NCBI GenBank assembly: GCA_947503345.1
Contig: CANNCW010000004.1
Coordinates: forward strand, 186,001-250,000
Reading direction: 5' to 3'
DNA length: 64,000 nt
From: an uncultured Kangiella sp.
GTDB lineage: Bacteria; Pseudomonadota; Gammaproteobacteria; Enterobacterales; Kangiellaceae
Shown here piece after piece: positions 18,844 through 30,277 of this stretch. A program made the position numbers and the translations under genes. The stretch's first letter is position 1, and the number at the start of each line of letters is the position of its first letter. The notes below the pieces were generated by a model. It saw only the letters and a program-made list of their open reading frames with translations, was not told where the DNA came from and did no database searches.

Positions 18844-20187
18844 ATGAAAAAATTATTAATTCCTATCGCTCTTAGTAGTATTTTATTTACCTCTTTTGCT
18901 TCACAAGCAAGTTTTAAAGATGCTGTCGCCAACTATGAATCTGGAAAGTATCAAGAAGCTTTAACTGAATTTCAGTCTTTAGCAGAAATAGGTAATACTG
19001 GTGCCCAGTACAATTTAGGTTTTATGTACCTTGATGGGCTTGGCACTAAACAAGATCTAGTCAAGGCTTACGCTTGGATTAAACTGTCCGATGAAGAAGC
19101 CAAAAGCACTGAAACTCAGGATGTTTTGAAACAGATAGAAAAGCATTTTAGCGATGAAGATTTGAATTTGGCTGATAAGACTTTTAGTCGGTTGCAGGCT
19201 AACTTTAGCCATGAGGTTATGGTTTCTGAGTTAAAGCCGGTTTTTGATATAACTAAGAATGGTGAGGCTAAATTTAAAGCTATCCCGATAAAGACTACAG
19301 CGCCAGAGTTTCCTCATATTGCGAAGAGGAAAGGGATTGAAGGGTTTATAAAAGTAACCTTCTCATTAGCCTCAGATGGTTCACCAAAAGATATCAGAAT
19401 AGCCAAGTCTTACCCAGAAGGTGTATTTGATAAGTCTGCTCTAAGGGCTATTAAGCGATGGAAATTTAAAAGTAACGCAGATTCAGCCCAATTAGCGCCA
19501 ATGAACTATACGATTAAGTATGAATTTGGGGCTGGTTATTCTTCCAAAGCAAAATCATTAATTAATGACATTAAATCGAAGGCTGAAGCAGGCGATGCTT
19601 TATCTCAATTCTATTATGCAAAGTATGGTCCAGAAGTTTTATCTAAAGAAAGGATTAATGCTACTGAATGGTATTATAAATCAGCATTGCAAGGGGTTGC
19701 AGATTCCATGCACGAAGTTGGTATGAGCTTAATGTATGGTCAAGGTTGTATTGCTGATAAAGAAAAAGGCTTGAAGTGGTTAACTCGTGCTGCGTCGGGT
19801 AATTTGGGGCGTTCTCAATTAAAGCTTTCTAAGTTATATGCTGAAATTGATAGTGAAGAGAGTCGTAGTAAAAGCCAGTTTTGGCTTGAGAAAGCTAGAA
19901 TGGCTAAAGACAAAGATATTGCTTTTGATGTAGCTCGAATTCTTGCTAAAAGGAAAGATTATTCGCCACAGCAAATTATTGAGCAGTTAGAAATCGTTAA
20001 CGATAAGCAAATTAATTCACCAGGGGATTTTTATGAGCTTTATGCTTCTAGCTACGCAAAGTTGAATGATTTTGATAAAGCTGCTGAGTACCAGAATAAA
20101 GCCAATAAAATTTATCGTCGCTATGGCAAAGTTCCACAAGATATGCGCGAAAAGCTGAAAGAATATAAAGCCAAGCGTGATGCTTAA
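18844..20187 (+). CDS. Exported Sel1-repeat protein with an internal TonB C-terminal-like domain
   Basis: 447 residues. It has a signal peptide (to about residue 22), an N-terminal Sel1/TPR unit (AQYNLGFMYLDGLGTKQDLVKAYAWIKLS), then a TonB-C-like domain at about 155-235 (PEFPHIAKRKGIEGFIKVTF ... DIRIAKSYPEGVFDKSAL ... RAIKRWKF), then more Sel1 repeats to the end. There is no transmembrane anchor, so it cannot act like classical TonB, which spans from the inner membrane. The likely site is the periplasm, as a scaffold or adaptor. Its first Sel1 unit resembles the protein at 59319. Product name is by domain only. Confidence 0.8.
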   Translation: MKKLLIPIALSSILFTSFASQASFKDAVANYESGKYQEALTEFQSLAEIGNTGAQYNLGFMYLDGLGTKQDLVKAYAWIKLSDEEAKSTETQDVLKQIEKHFSDEDLNLADKTFSRLQANFSHEVMVSELKPVFDITKNGEAKFKAIPIKTTAPEFPHIAKRKGIEGFIKVTFSLASDGSPKDIRIAKSYPEGVFDKSALRAIKRWKFKSNADSAQLAPMNYTIKYEFGAGYSSKAKSLINDIKSKAEAGDALSQFYYAKYGPEVLSKERINATEWYYKSALQGVADSMHEVGMSLMYGQGCIADKEKGLKWLTRAASGNLGRSQLKLSKLYAEIDSEESRSKSQFWLEKARMAKDKDIAFDVARILAKRKDYSPQQIIEQLEIVNDKQINSPGDFYELYASSYAKLNDFDKAAEYQNKANKIYRRYGKVPQDMREKLKEYKAKRDA

Positions 20188-20228
20188 TTATCCTTGAATT
20201 TGCCTTGCCTTTTGATGGCAAGGCGCTA

Positions 20229-20268
20229 CACTAGGCGCACTTTTTACTTGTGATCCCGTAAGATCAGA

Positions 20269-20280
<12 letters not shown>
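20229..20280 (+). promoter_or_regulatory. Inverted repeat covering the queA start
   Basis: CACTAGGCGCAC (20229-20240) and GTGTGCCTAGTG (20269-20280) pair in 11 of 12 positions across a 28-base loop. The right arm contains both candidate GTG start codons of queA. A possible promoter lies just upstream (TTGCCT, 16 bp, TACACT at about 20227-20232), which would start the message within or near the left arm. A role in sequestering the start, or as an operator, is inference. Confidence 0.45.
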
Positions 20281-22526
<2,246 letters not shown>

Positions 22527-22550
22527 TATAAATATTAAGAGGTTAAGTCC

Positions 22551-22862
22551 ATGTTTTTAGCAGCTCCAGCGTCACAAGGTGGCGGTATGCAAATGATGAT
22601 CATGATCGTAATTATGTTTGCGATTATGTATTTCTTGATGATTCGTCCACAACAGAAAAAACAAAAGCAACATCAATCAATGTTAGGTGCTTTAGAAAAG
22701 GGTGACGAGATTATGACTACTGGCGGTATTATTGGCCGTGTTGTTAAGGTGCAAGAACAGTTTATAGTTGTTGCCATTAGTGACACAGTTGAAATTAAAT
22801 TTCAAAAAGCATCGATTTCACAGACTTTGCCTAAAGGCACCATTAAAGATATCGAATCTTAA
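22551..22862 (+). CDS. yajC: Sec translocon accessory subunit YajC
   Basis: 103 residues with one N-terminal transmembrane helix (MIMIVIMFAIMYFLMIRPQQKK) and a small cytoplasmic domain (GDEIMTTGGIIGRVVKV ... IKFQKASI). It belongs to the SecDF-YajC complex that assists SecYEG export and YidC. AGAGG precedes the ATG at 22551. The 193 bp before secD contains no clear gene or terminator. Confidence 0.96.
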   Translation: MFLAAPASQGGGMQMMIMIVIMFAIMYFLMIRPQQKKQKQHQSMLGALEKGDEIMTTGGIIGRVVKVQEQFIVVAISDTVEIKFQKASISQTLPKGTIKDIES

Positions 22863-23055
22863 AGTTTATGCTGGCTATTTTGCTCGCTCTCATCGTTAAA
22901 TGACTTTTTCGGGATTCACTTTATGAATATAAAGCTCCATGCCTTAAAAGTCATTTGCCTTGATAGCAAACAAAATCTCTCAGGGTAAAAGAAGGCGTCT
23001 TAAAGTAACGCGATATTGTTAGATAAATAAAGAAAGTTTAATTAACGGATAACTT

Positions 23056-24972
23056 ATGATTTTTGATCAACCTAATCAGGTGCAAAGACCGATCAATACT
23101 TACCCTAAGTGGAAGTATTTTATGATCGTTTTAGTGATTGCTATCGCTGGACTTTATGCGCTGCCCAATATTTTTGGTGAAAACCCTGCTGTTCAAATGA
23201 CAGGGCTTTTAGACAATAAAGTTTCTACTGAGCAGTTAGACTCTATTCGGTCAGGATGGCAAGAAAGTAACTTAAGTTTAATTGCAGTTGAGCAAGAGGA
23301 CGATCAAAAGGTTATTGCTCGTTTTAACGACGGCGCAAGTCAATTAAAAGCCCAAGAAGTTGCCAATGATATATTAAATCCAAACTCAAAAGATGCAGGT
23401 TATGTTGTTGCACAAAATTTAGCGCCTGCAACACCTGATTGGTTAAGAAACTTAGGCGGAAAGCCGATGAAGCTTGGCTTGGATTTACGTGGTGGTATCT
23501 ATTTCTTAATGCAAGTGGATATGGATAAAGCCATTGAAAAACAAAAAGAGCAAATCAGTAGCGACTTTAAACGCACGCTTTTAGACCATGAAGAAGGCCG
23601 TATCCGTGGTCGAATTGAAGTCATCGAAAATGGTTTGTTATTGCAAGTTAAGCCTAGCGACATAGAACGTGCTTATTCAGCATTATTTCAAGTTTATTCT
23701 AATAGAGTTTTATTAGAGCGCATTACTCGAAATGACATTGATTTAATTAGAGCAACTTTCACAGAAGCAAAATTAAAAGAAATTCGCGATGCAGCTGTTG
23801 ATCAAAACCGATTGATTTTAAGTGAGCGTGTTAACTCTTTAGGTGTTGCTGAGCCACAAATTCAACGTCAAGGCGCTGATAGAATTGTTGTGCAATTACC
23901 CGGTGTACAAGACTCAGCATTAGCAAAACAAGTATTAGGCGCAACAGCAACTCTAGAGTTTAGGTTGGTCAATGAAGAAGCCATGGCTGGCTTTGTCCCT
24001 GGCTCACAGGTTCCTGCAGGAAGTACTGAGTTTATTGACGAAGATGGTCGCCCGTTAGTGGTTTTTGATGAAGTTAAAGTTACTGGTGAGCATTTAATTG
24101 ATGCTTTTCCCGGTTTACAACAAGATTCACAGCGTCCTATTGTAAATGTAAAGCTTGATTCCGTTGGCGGCGCAAAAATGCTAGAGACCACGGTTCAGAA
24201 TGTTAATAAACGCCTAGCAATGATTTTGGTTGAATCTCAACCAGAGTTTGAGCTTGTTGATGGTAAACGAGTATTAGTCGGGTCAAATCAAAAAGAACGC
24301 GTAATAAGTGCTCCTAATATTAATGGTCGTTTTAGTACTGATTTCTATATTCAAGGTCAATTTACGCCAGCAGAAACTAAAGATTTAGCCTTGAACCTAC
24401 GTTCAGGCGCATTAGTAGCTCCGACTTTTTTTATTGAAGAAAGAACTGTTGGACCAACTCTTGGTGCTGAAAATATTGAAAAAGGTATGAATTCAGTAAT
24501 TATAGGATTTGCATTAGTTCTTATATTTATGCTGATTTATTACAAGTTATTTGGTTTTGTTGCAAACATTGCTTTAACACTTAACTTGGTACTTATTACC
24601 GCAATTATGTCAGTATTGGGCGCTACATTAACCTTGCCAGGAATCGCAGGTATTGTTTTAACTGTCGGTATGGCCGTTGATGCAAATGTATTGATTTTTG
24701 AGAGGATACGAGAAGAGTTGCGAGATGGCTCGAAAGCTGCTCAAGCTATTGATAAAGGTTACTCTCAAGCGTTATCAACTATTGCTGATGCGAATATTAC
24801 TACTATGATAGCTGCAATCATTTTATATGCAATTGGTACTGGTCCGGTTAAAGGCTTCGCTATCACTTTATTCGTAGGTATTTTGACTTCGATGTTTACA
24901 GCGATAGTTGTCAGCCGAGGCATAGTAAACTTGATTTATGGCGGTAAAAACGTCAAGAAATTGTCGATATAG
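23056..24972 (+). CDS. secD: Protein translocase subunit SecD
   Basis: RND-family membrane protein that uses the proton gradient to pull exported proteins out of SecYEG. 638 residues. It has one N-terminal helix (about 23-42), a large periplasmic part with LGLDLRGGIYFLMQVD, and about five C-terminal helices with the conserved GMAVDANVLIFERIREE segment (Asp-Arg of helix 4). Spacing and order with secF, 11 bp downstream, mark one operon. Confidence 0.97.
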   Translation: MIFDQPNQVQRPINTYPKWKYFMIVLVIAIAGLYALPNIFGENPAVQMTGLLDNKVSTEQLDSIRSGWQESNLSLIAVEQEDDQKVIARFNDGASQLKAQEVANDILNPNSKDAGYVVAQNLAPATPDWLRNLGGKPMKLGLDLRGGIYFLMQVDMDKAIEKQKEQISSDFKRTLLDHEEGRIRGRIEVIENGLLLQVKPSDIERAYSALFQVYSNRVLLERITRNDIDLIRATFTEAKLKEIRDAAVDQNRLILSERVNSLGVAEPQIQRQGADRIVVQLPGVQDSALAKQVLGATATLEFRLVNEEAMAGFVPGSQVPAGSTEFIDEDGRPLVVFDEVKVTGEHLIDAFPGLQQDSQRPIVNVKLDSVGGAKMLETTVQNVNKRLAMILVESQPEFELVDGKRVLVGSNQKERVISAPNINGRFSTDFYIQGQFTPAETKDLALNLRSGALVAPTFFIEERTVGPTLGAENIEKGMNSVIIGFALVLIFMLIYYKLFGFVANIALTLNLVLITAIMSVLGATLTLPGIAGIVLTVGMAVDANVLIFERIREELRDGSKAAQAIDKGYSQALSTIADANITTMIAAIILYAIGTGPVKGFAITLFVGILTSMFTAIVVSRGIVNLIYGGKNVKKLSI

Positions 24973-24983
24973 GGAGAATTATC

Positions 24984-25922
24984 ATGCAAATTTTAAACAA
25001 GAAAACCCAAATCGATTTTTTAAAGCTACGTAAGATTGCTATCGTCTTGTCTGCAATTTTATTAATAGCGTCAATTACTTCATTAGTAACTAAAGGCTTA
25101 AACTTTGGTTTGGATTTTACTGGTGGTACGTCAGTAGAAATTAAATATGGCGATACTGCTGATCTTCCTAAAGTTAGAAAACAATTAGAAGATGCAAATT
25201 ACCAAGGTGCAGTGGTTCAGAATTTTGGTACTTCGCGTGATGTGAAGATTCGAATTCCGGATCAAGATTTTATTGAAGGCGATAAAATTGGTGCAGCTGT
25301 TATTGATTTGTTGCAGTCTAATGATCCTACGGTTGAAGAGAAATTTAAAGGTTATGTTGGTCCTGTGGTTGGTGAAGAGCTAAAAGAGCAGGGTGCCATG
25401 GCCATGCTGGTCGCTTTAATTTGTATTATGATTTATGTGGCTTTACGATTTGAGTGGAAATTCTCGTTAGGCTCAGTAGCTGCTTTGGCGCATGATGTTA
25501 TCATTACTTTAGGCTTCTTCTCTATCACTCAGATGGAATTTGATTTAACGGTATTAGCAGCGTTATTAGCGGTTATTGGTTACTCTTTAAACGATACAAT
25601 CGTAGTTTTTGATCGAATTCGAGAGAACTTTTTAAAGTTACGTAAAGGTACTTCTTATGAAGTGATCAATAAATCTTTAAATCAGACTTTAGCAAGAACC
25701 TTAATGACGTCCTTTACTACATTGTTAGTATTGTTAGCATTGTTTTTCTTTGGTGGTGAAACGATTCACGCCTTTGCATCAGCTTTAATTGTTGGTGTTT
25801 TTATTGGTACATATTCTTCGATTTACGTTGCAAGTATTGTCGCGTTAGCTCTAGGTGTTAAGAAAGAAGACTTGATGCCACCTGAAGTCGAAAAAGAAGG
25901 CGCAGAATTTGATTTACCATAA
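24984..25922 (+). CDS. secF: Protein translocase subunit SecF
   Basis: Partner of SecD, 312 residues. It has the N-terminal helix, the LNFGLDFTGGTSVEIKY periplasmic motif, and GYSLNDTIVVFDRIREN with the conserved Asp and Arg for proton coupling. It is followed by a strong terminator, closing the operon. Confidence 0.97.
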   Translation: MQILNKKTQIDFLKLRKIAIVLSAILLIASITSLVTKGLNFGLDFTGGTSVEIKYGDTADLPKVRKQLEDANYQGAVVQNFGTSRDVKIRIPDQDFIEGDKIGAAVIDLLQSNDPTVEEKFKGYVGPVVGEELKEQGAMAMLVALICIMIYVALRFEWKFSLGSVAALAHDVIITLGFFSITQMEFDLTVLAALLAVIGYSLNDTIVVFDRIRENFLKLRKGTSYEVINKSLNQTLARTLMTSFTTLLVLLALFFFGGETIHAFASALIVGVFIGTYSSIYVASIVALALGVKKEDLMPPEVEKEGAEFDLP

Positions 25923-25955
25923 TTTAAAGTAAGAATTTTAATAAATTATAATAGG

Positions 25956-25987
25956 GGCTTAGAATAATATATCTAAGCCTTTTTTTT
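25956..25987 (+). terminator. Terminator of the yajC-secDF operon
   Basis: GGCTTAGA (25956-25963) pairs with TCTAAGCC (25972-25979), followed by eight T. Confidence 0.88.
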
Positions 25988-26001
25988 AGTAGGAAAATAC
26001 T

Positions 26002-27144
26002 ATGGCAGAAGAACAAATTGTAGATACAAGCAGTGAAGTTGCAGAACAAACCTTAAGTAATGTTAAAACTTGGTTGCCTGAATGGGTTGTTCCTTATTGG
26101 GATAAATTACAAGATCAACCACTTTTATTAATGCTAATCGTTTTAGCATTAGGTTATGTTTTAGCAAAATTGATTCAATGGACTTTTAAAAAAGTTGCAG
26201 GCGTATTAACAGCCAAGACTAAAAATAGTTATGACGATAGAATAATCGGTATTTTAAGTAAGCCGATATTTGCAATAATCTTTTTTGGTTCCTTATTATT
26301 TGCAATCGAAGCTTATCAATTTGCATCAGATACCGATACAACGCTAAAAAGATTAGTGGTTACCATACTAATTATGAGCTTAATGGCTACTGTATGGAAA
26401 GGAGCTAAAATTGTATTAGAAGCTTTAAGTAATAATCGTAATCATTTTACTTTTGTAGAAGAAAGAACTATTCCACTTCTCAATATAGTTACCCAGTTAT
26501 TAACTGTGGGTTTGGCAATTTATTTTATTATTCTGCTGTGGGGTAAAGATCCGACAGCTTGGTTAGCCTCTGCAGGTGTAATGGGGATTGCCCTAGGTTT
26601 TGCTGCAAAAGATACTTTATCAAATTTGTTTGCAGGATTTTTTATTGTGGCTGATTCACCCTATAAATTAGGTGATTATATTGTGTTAGACAGTGGCGAA
26701 AGAGGGATGGTATCCCACGTTGGTATAAGAAGTACTAGCTTAATGACTAGAGATAATGTCGAAGTTACGGTTCCTAACTCAGTGATGGGTAATGCCAAAA
26801 TTGTGAATGAGAGTGGAGGCCCTTCCGAAAAAACTCGAATTCGCCTGCCAGTTGGTGTTGCGTACGAAACAGACTTAGAATTAGCTGTTAAAGCATTACA
26901 AGAAGAAGCTGAAAAAAATGAAATGGTATTGAACTATCCAGAGCCAAAAGTAAGAGCAAAGTTATTTGGTCCTTCAAGTGTTGATTTTCAACTCCAGTTT
27001 TGGATTGACAAGCCTGAATTGCGCGGAAGGATTCTGCATAATATGATACTAGCAATCCATAAGCGTTTTAGAGAAGAAGGCATTGAAATACCCTATAGCA
27101 AACAAGACCTTTATATCAAAAAAGTTGAAGACGAGCTCAGCTAG
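26002..27144 (+). CDS. MscS-family mechanosensitive ion channel
   Basis: 380 residues. About four hydrophobic helices (near 41-65, 86-106, 116-136, 165-190) are followed by the pore helix and beta domain: GVMGIALGFAAKDTLSNLFAGFFI, then GDYIVLDSGERGMVSHVGIRSTSLMTRDNVEVTVPNS. It opens under membrane tension to release solutes on osmotic downshock. AGGAAAA precedes the ATG at 26002. The last 62 bp overlap the CAP lipoprotein gene. Confidence 0.93.
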   Translation: MAEEQIVDTSSEVAEQTLSNVKTWLPEWVVPYWDKLQDQPLLLMLIVLALGYVLAKLIQWTFKKVAGVLTAKTKNSYDDRIIGILSKPIFAIIFFGSLLFAIEAYQFASDTDTTLKRLVVTILIMSLMATVWKGAKIVLEALSNNRNHFTFVEERTIPLLNIVTQLLTVGLAIYFIILLWGKDPTAWLASAGVMGIALGFAAKDTLSNLFAGFFIVADSPYKLGDYIVLDSGERGMVSHVGIRSTSLMTRDNVEVTVPNSVMGNAKIVNESGGPSEKTRIRLPVGVAYETDLELAVKALQEEAEKNEMVLNYPEPKVRAKLFGPSSVDFQLQFWIDKPELRGRILHNMILAIHKRFREEGIEIPYSKQDLYIKKVEDELS

Positions 27145-27778
27145 TATCTTATTAATACTATTGGCTAGTTGCTTTTCTAGCCATGAACAGTCAGATTTCA
27201 TTAAAAATTCGACGGAATTATATCCTGTTAAATCTGATTCTGGTCTAAGCGAAGATAAGGTTCATCAGCAAAGAAAAGTTATTGGCAAAAAAAAGAAGCA
27301 TCCGCTAGATTTTTCGAAATGTGGTCTCAGCGAAAAGGCTAGGAGGTTGGCGAAATTAATAGTGAACTCTTCAGAGCAGAAAAGGATTGAAATTAATTGT
27401 AATTTAAAGTTATCGCAAATAGCTGAAAAGCAAGCTATAGCATTGGCTGAATCCGGCGTTATTGATCACAATTTAGGAGGCACTCCAAATCAAAGGTTAA
27501 TTGCTCACGGGTTTAATCTACCTGAACAAGACAGACCACACTCAAATACAGTAGAAGCTATTTTGGGGGGAGAGGAATTTGCAGAAAATGTATGGTTAAA
27601 ATTTCAAAGCTCTTACGCACATAAGAGACACCTCTTGGGAGAGCATGAGTTTTTTTCCAAACAGACAGAAATAGGAGTAGGCCACTTTTATAAGTGGCAC
27701 AGTCCTCATATTGATTATTGGGTGATTTATATTTCAGGTAAAGCTACCAAGAATAATCCGCTTGATATTTCACAGTGA
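27083..27778 (+). CDS. CAP-superfamily (SCP/PR-1-like) lipoprotein
   Basis: 231 residues. The signal sequence ends in a lipobox (ILLILLASC), so the protein is likely an outer-membrane lipoprotein. The C-terminal domain (about 100-225) resembles CAP/SCP proteins: a helix rich in Ala with early acidic and His residues (LSQIAEKQAIALAESGVIDHN), and VGHFYKWHSPHIDYWVIYISG. Function of bacterial CAP proteins is unsettled. The start overlaps the mscS-type gene by 62 bp, supported by AGAAGG, and the end overlaps the next gene, on the other strand, by 35 bp. Family assignment is moderate. Confidence 0.7.
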   Translation: MKYPIANKTFISKKLKTSSASILLILLASCFSSHEQSDFIKNSTELYPVKSDSGLSEDKVHQQRKVIGKKKKHPLDFSKCGLSEKARRLAKLIVNSSEQKRIEINCNLKLSQIAEKQAIALAESGVIDHNLGGTPNQRLIAHGFNLPEQDRPHSNTVEAILGGEEFAENVWLKFQSSYAHKRHLLGEHEFFSKQTEIGVGHFYKWHSPHIDYWVIYISGKATKNNPLDISQ

Positions 27779-29261
27779 TTTTACCATTGGCAGGTACTTT
27801 TACTTTAAAGTGAATATGTCTTGAGTCTTCTTTTGTGAATTTATGGGAACTGTCGGTTATTTTCCAGTTAGACCAGCGATACAAAGTTTCTCTAATAACC
27901 ACTTCTTCAGCTTTCTCTTTATGATTTTTTAGAGTAATTTCAAAGGCTTCTGACATTTTTTTGTTATTTGTATCAACACTATAATTGGTTTGTTTTCGCT
28001 CACCTTTAATATCAAAAGCATTGCCCATTTTTATTAAGACATCTTCATTTTTAGGTGTATGATCGATTATATCTTCGCCGATAAACTCTAATGAACCGTC
28101 AGTGTCGCGTTGATTTACGCGAATTCGACCAGCTGGTAGAGGAATTCCCATTCCATTAGATTCATCATTTTTGAATCTTAAATAAACGTTAACATCGCCC
28201 TGGGATTGCCCGCCATATCCTTTACTGGTATTTAAGCCACCATAACCATAAAACTGGCTAGAAGCATCGAAAACTAACTCTTTGTGACATTTAATGTCAT
28301 TAATGGCCGGAAATAATTCTAACTGCTTAGTCGAGTTGTTTGGAAGATCTGCGGGGCGCCCTAGAGTGTATAAATGATATTCAAAGAATGATTTTTCTTC
28401 AAAGCCAGCTGAGTCAGCCATTTTCTCCATTGCCATAGTATTTCGCATCATTCTAGGTGAAGGCGCTGGCTGTGCTCGATTGACATCGCCAGCAATTAAC
28501 TTAAGTTTGGAATTTTCAAAGCTAGCCCCTGACTGATTAATAACACTAACCCAGCCAGCGAGGTCCATTTTACAGTCGGTTGTCCCTTCCTCTGAATAAA
28601 CAATGTTGTAATCAGACCACCATGTCATGCCGTTAGTTTGATAGCTTAGTTCGATATCTTGCTTACCAGGCTTATCCGAGAACAATGACCATACGAGGGT
28701 TGGTTTGGTTCTTAAACCGCCAGGAAGTTGGGGAAAACTAATGTTGTGGTAACTGTTAATGCTATGGATTCCACCCGAATTATCTTTAATCACCAATCCG
28801 CCATCAGCACTGATTAATTCACCAGATTTCTTATGAATCTTATCGCCAATTAACTGCTCAACAGTAATGGTTTGACCGAGATAACGCTGCAATAATTTTT
28901 GCTGACTGACTAGATCAAATTGGTAGTTTTGTTCTAACACACGCGCATCTTTATCGTCTTGCGATCTAAATTGAACCGTGGTTGGGTCAAGTAGAGCGGC
29001 GACATCTGAAACTTCTAATTTGTTAATGCCACGAGCAATATTGTATTCACGCGTAGATTTTACCATCGCATATCCAGGTACGTTATAGTGACCTCGATGT
29101 TGACCGGGTACAGGACGATAAATATCTGGTGATATTGAACCGGGTTGAGCGCTTGAATAAATGGTGATGGCGTCTTGATCTTTTGCCATGATAACTCCCG
29201 TTGAAAAAAGGGTTGAACTCAGTACAGTCGCAACTGCAATCGGAAGGATACGTTTTCGCAT
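27744..29261 (-). CDS. DUF4139-like exported protein
   Basis: 505 residues with a signal peptide (ending near residue 26). The region TLVWSLFSDKPGKQDIELSYQTNGMTWW begins a DUF4139-type beta domain, and DYNIVYSE, AGWVSVINQSGASFENSKL, LIAGDVNR and the C-terminal FKVKVPANGKITVKYQ are typical of it. The family is widespread with no known enzyme activity. An AAAGG site precedes the ATG at 29261. It converges with the CAP lipoprotein gene. Confidence 0.8.
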   Translation of the reverse strand: MRKRILPIAVATVLSSTLFSTGVIMAKDQDAITIYSSAQPGSISPDIYRPVPGQHRGHYNVPGYAMVKSTREYNIARGINKLEVSDVAALLDPTTVQFRSQDDKDARVLEQNYQFDLVSQQKLLQRYLGQTITVEQLIGDKIHKKSGELISADGGLVIKDNSGGIHSINSYHNISFPQLPGGLRTKPTLVWSLFSDKPGKQDIELSYQTNGMTWWSDYNIVYSEEGTTDCKMDLAGWVSVINQSGASFENSKLKLIAGDVNRAQPAPSPRMMRNTMAMEKMADSAGFEEKSFFEYHLYTLGRPADLPNNSTKQLELFPAINDIKCHKELVFDASSQFYGYGGLNTSKGYGGQSQGDVNVYLRFKNDESNGMGIPLPAGRIRVNQRDTDGSLEFIGEDIIDHTPKNEDVLIKMGNAFDIKGERKQTNYSVDTNNKKMSEAFEITLKNHKEKAEEVVIRETLYRWSNWKITDSSHKFTKEDSRHIHFKVKVPANGKITVKYQADYSW

Positions 29262-29387
29262 AATAAATACCTTTAGAACTAGATTATCCCTATTAACGAT
29301 AGACTAGCTGAAAAGGGTTAATTGAGCAAAATACTATTGTAAAAGATTGTAGAGTTTGAGAGGTTAATTCAGCTCTTTATCCAGAGA

Positions 29388-30263
29388 TTAATCCATTAAA
29401 AGTGACTCTATGACTACAGAACACCAAGTTTCTGGTTGTTCTAACATAGGGAAATGGCCAACTGTGTCAAGCCAAGTAAGATTAGAGTTTCGTGTTTCAG
29501 CTTTAATGGTTGAGGCCATTTCTTTAACGCAAATGGGGTCAGTATTTGGCCAAATTATTTCAATCGGTAATTGAGTTTCTTTTAAAGCACCTATCCAACG
29601 CTCCCAATATTTTTGACGTTCAAAAGTATAGTGACTAATCTTGGCAAGAACTTTATTGCCTTGATTGAAATTCATCATCTCCCAAATAGCATCAACTTCT
29701 TTATCCATTAGTAGGGCTGGATCGGCAAATATTTTTCTTAAATTGCTTTCAACGGTGGTTTTAGTCGAGAGCTTTGCAATTAACCCACCAAATGGGCTGC
29801 GTAATAACTTTTGCATTAACAATAATTGCGCAAGTTCGATATGCATGGAGCCATTACATAATGCAATTTTTTGAATATCTATCTTTAGTTCATTTGAATT
29901 ATGGCGGGCTAATAATTCGGTTAAAACACTAGTACCATAGTCGTGGGCTAATAAGTAACATTTTTCTATACCAAGTTGTTTCCATATTTGCTGCGAAATA
30001 TCAGTTTGATCAAATAAAGAGTAGGAGTAATTTAAAGGCTTATCAGAAAAACCGAAGCCAAGGTGATCATGAATAACCACGCGAAAGTACTGACTTAACT
30101 TTGGTAATACTTTCCAGTAATCATAAGATGAAGTTGGAAAGCCATGCAGAATGCACAAAACTGGTAATGGGCTTTCATCTTTGTTCTGGGTGTCGATAAC
30201 AAAAATTTTATGCCCATTAATTTGGTAATACTTGCCTAATTTAAACCACTCTTGTGCATTCAT
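29388..30263 (-). CDS. Alpha/beta hydrolase, MEST-like
   Basis: 291 residues. LHGFPTSSYDYWKVLPKL gives the oxyanion region, HDHLGFGFSDKP the strand-4 turn, and LLAHDYGTSVLTELL the nucleophile elbow, in which Asp replaces Ser as in haloalkane dehalogenases and epoxide hydrolases. The C-terminal GHFPMLEQP holds the catalytic His. Together with FERQKYWERWIGAL it most resembles the eukaryotic MEST/PEG1 branch and its bacterial relatives. The substrate is unknown. It lies 15 bp from hutH but shares no known link with histidine catabolism; it may ride on the hut transcript. Confidence 0.82.
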   Translation of the reverse strand: MNAQEWFKLGKYYQINGHKIFVIDTQNKDESPLPVLCILHGFPTSSYDYWKVLPKLSQYFRVVIHDHLGFGFSDKPLNYSYSLFDQTDISQQIWKQLGIEKCYLLAHDYGTSVLTELLARHNSNELKIDIQKIALCNGSMHIELAQLLLMQKLLRSPFGGLIAKLSTKTTVESNLRKIFADPALLMDKEVDAIWEMMNFNQGNKVLAKISHYTFERQKYWERWIGALKETQLPIEIIWPNTDPICVKEMASTIKAETRNSNLTWLDTVGHFPMLEQPETWCSVVIESLLMD

Positions 30264-30277
30264 CAGTAAGTGCTAAT

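Noticed and set aside
22863..23055. Possible gene or terminator between yajC and secD
   Set aside because: No frame with a ribosome site and no hairpin with a T run; looks like a plain spacer.
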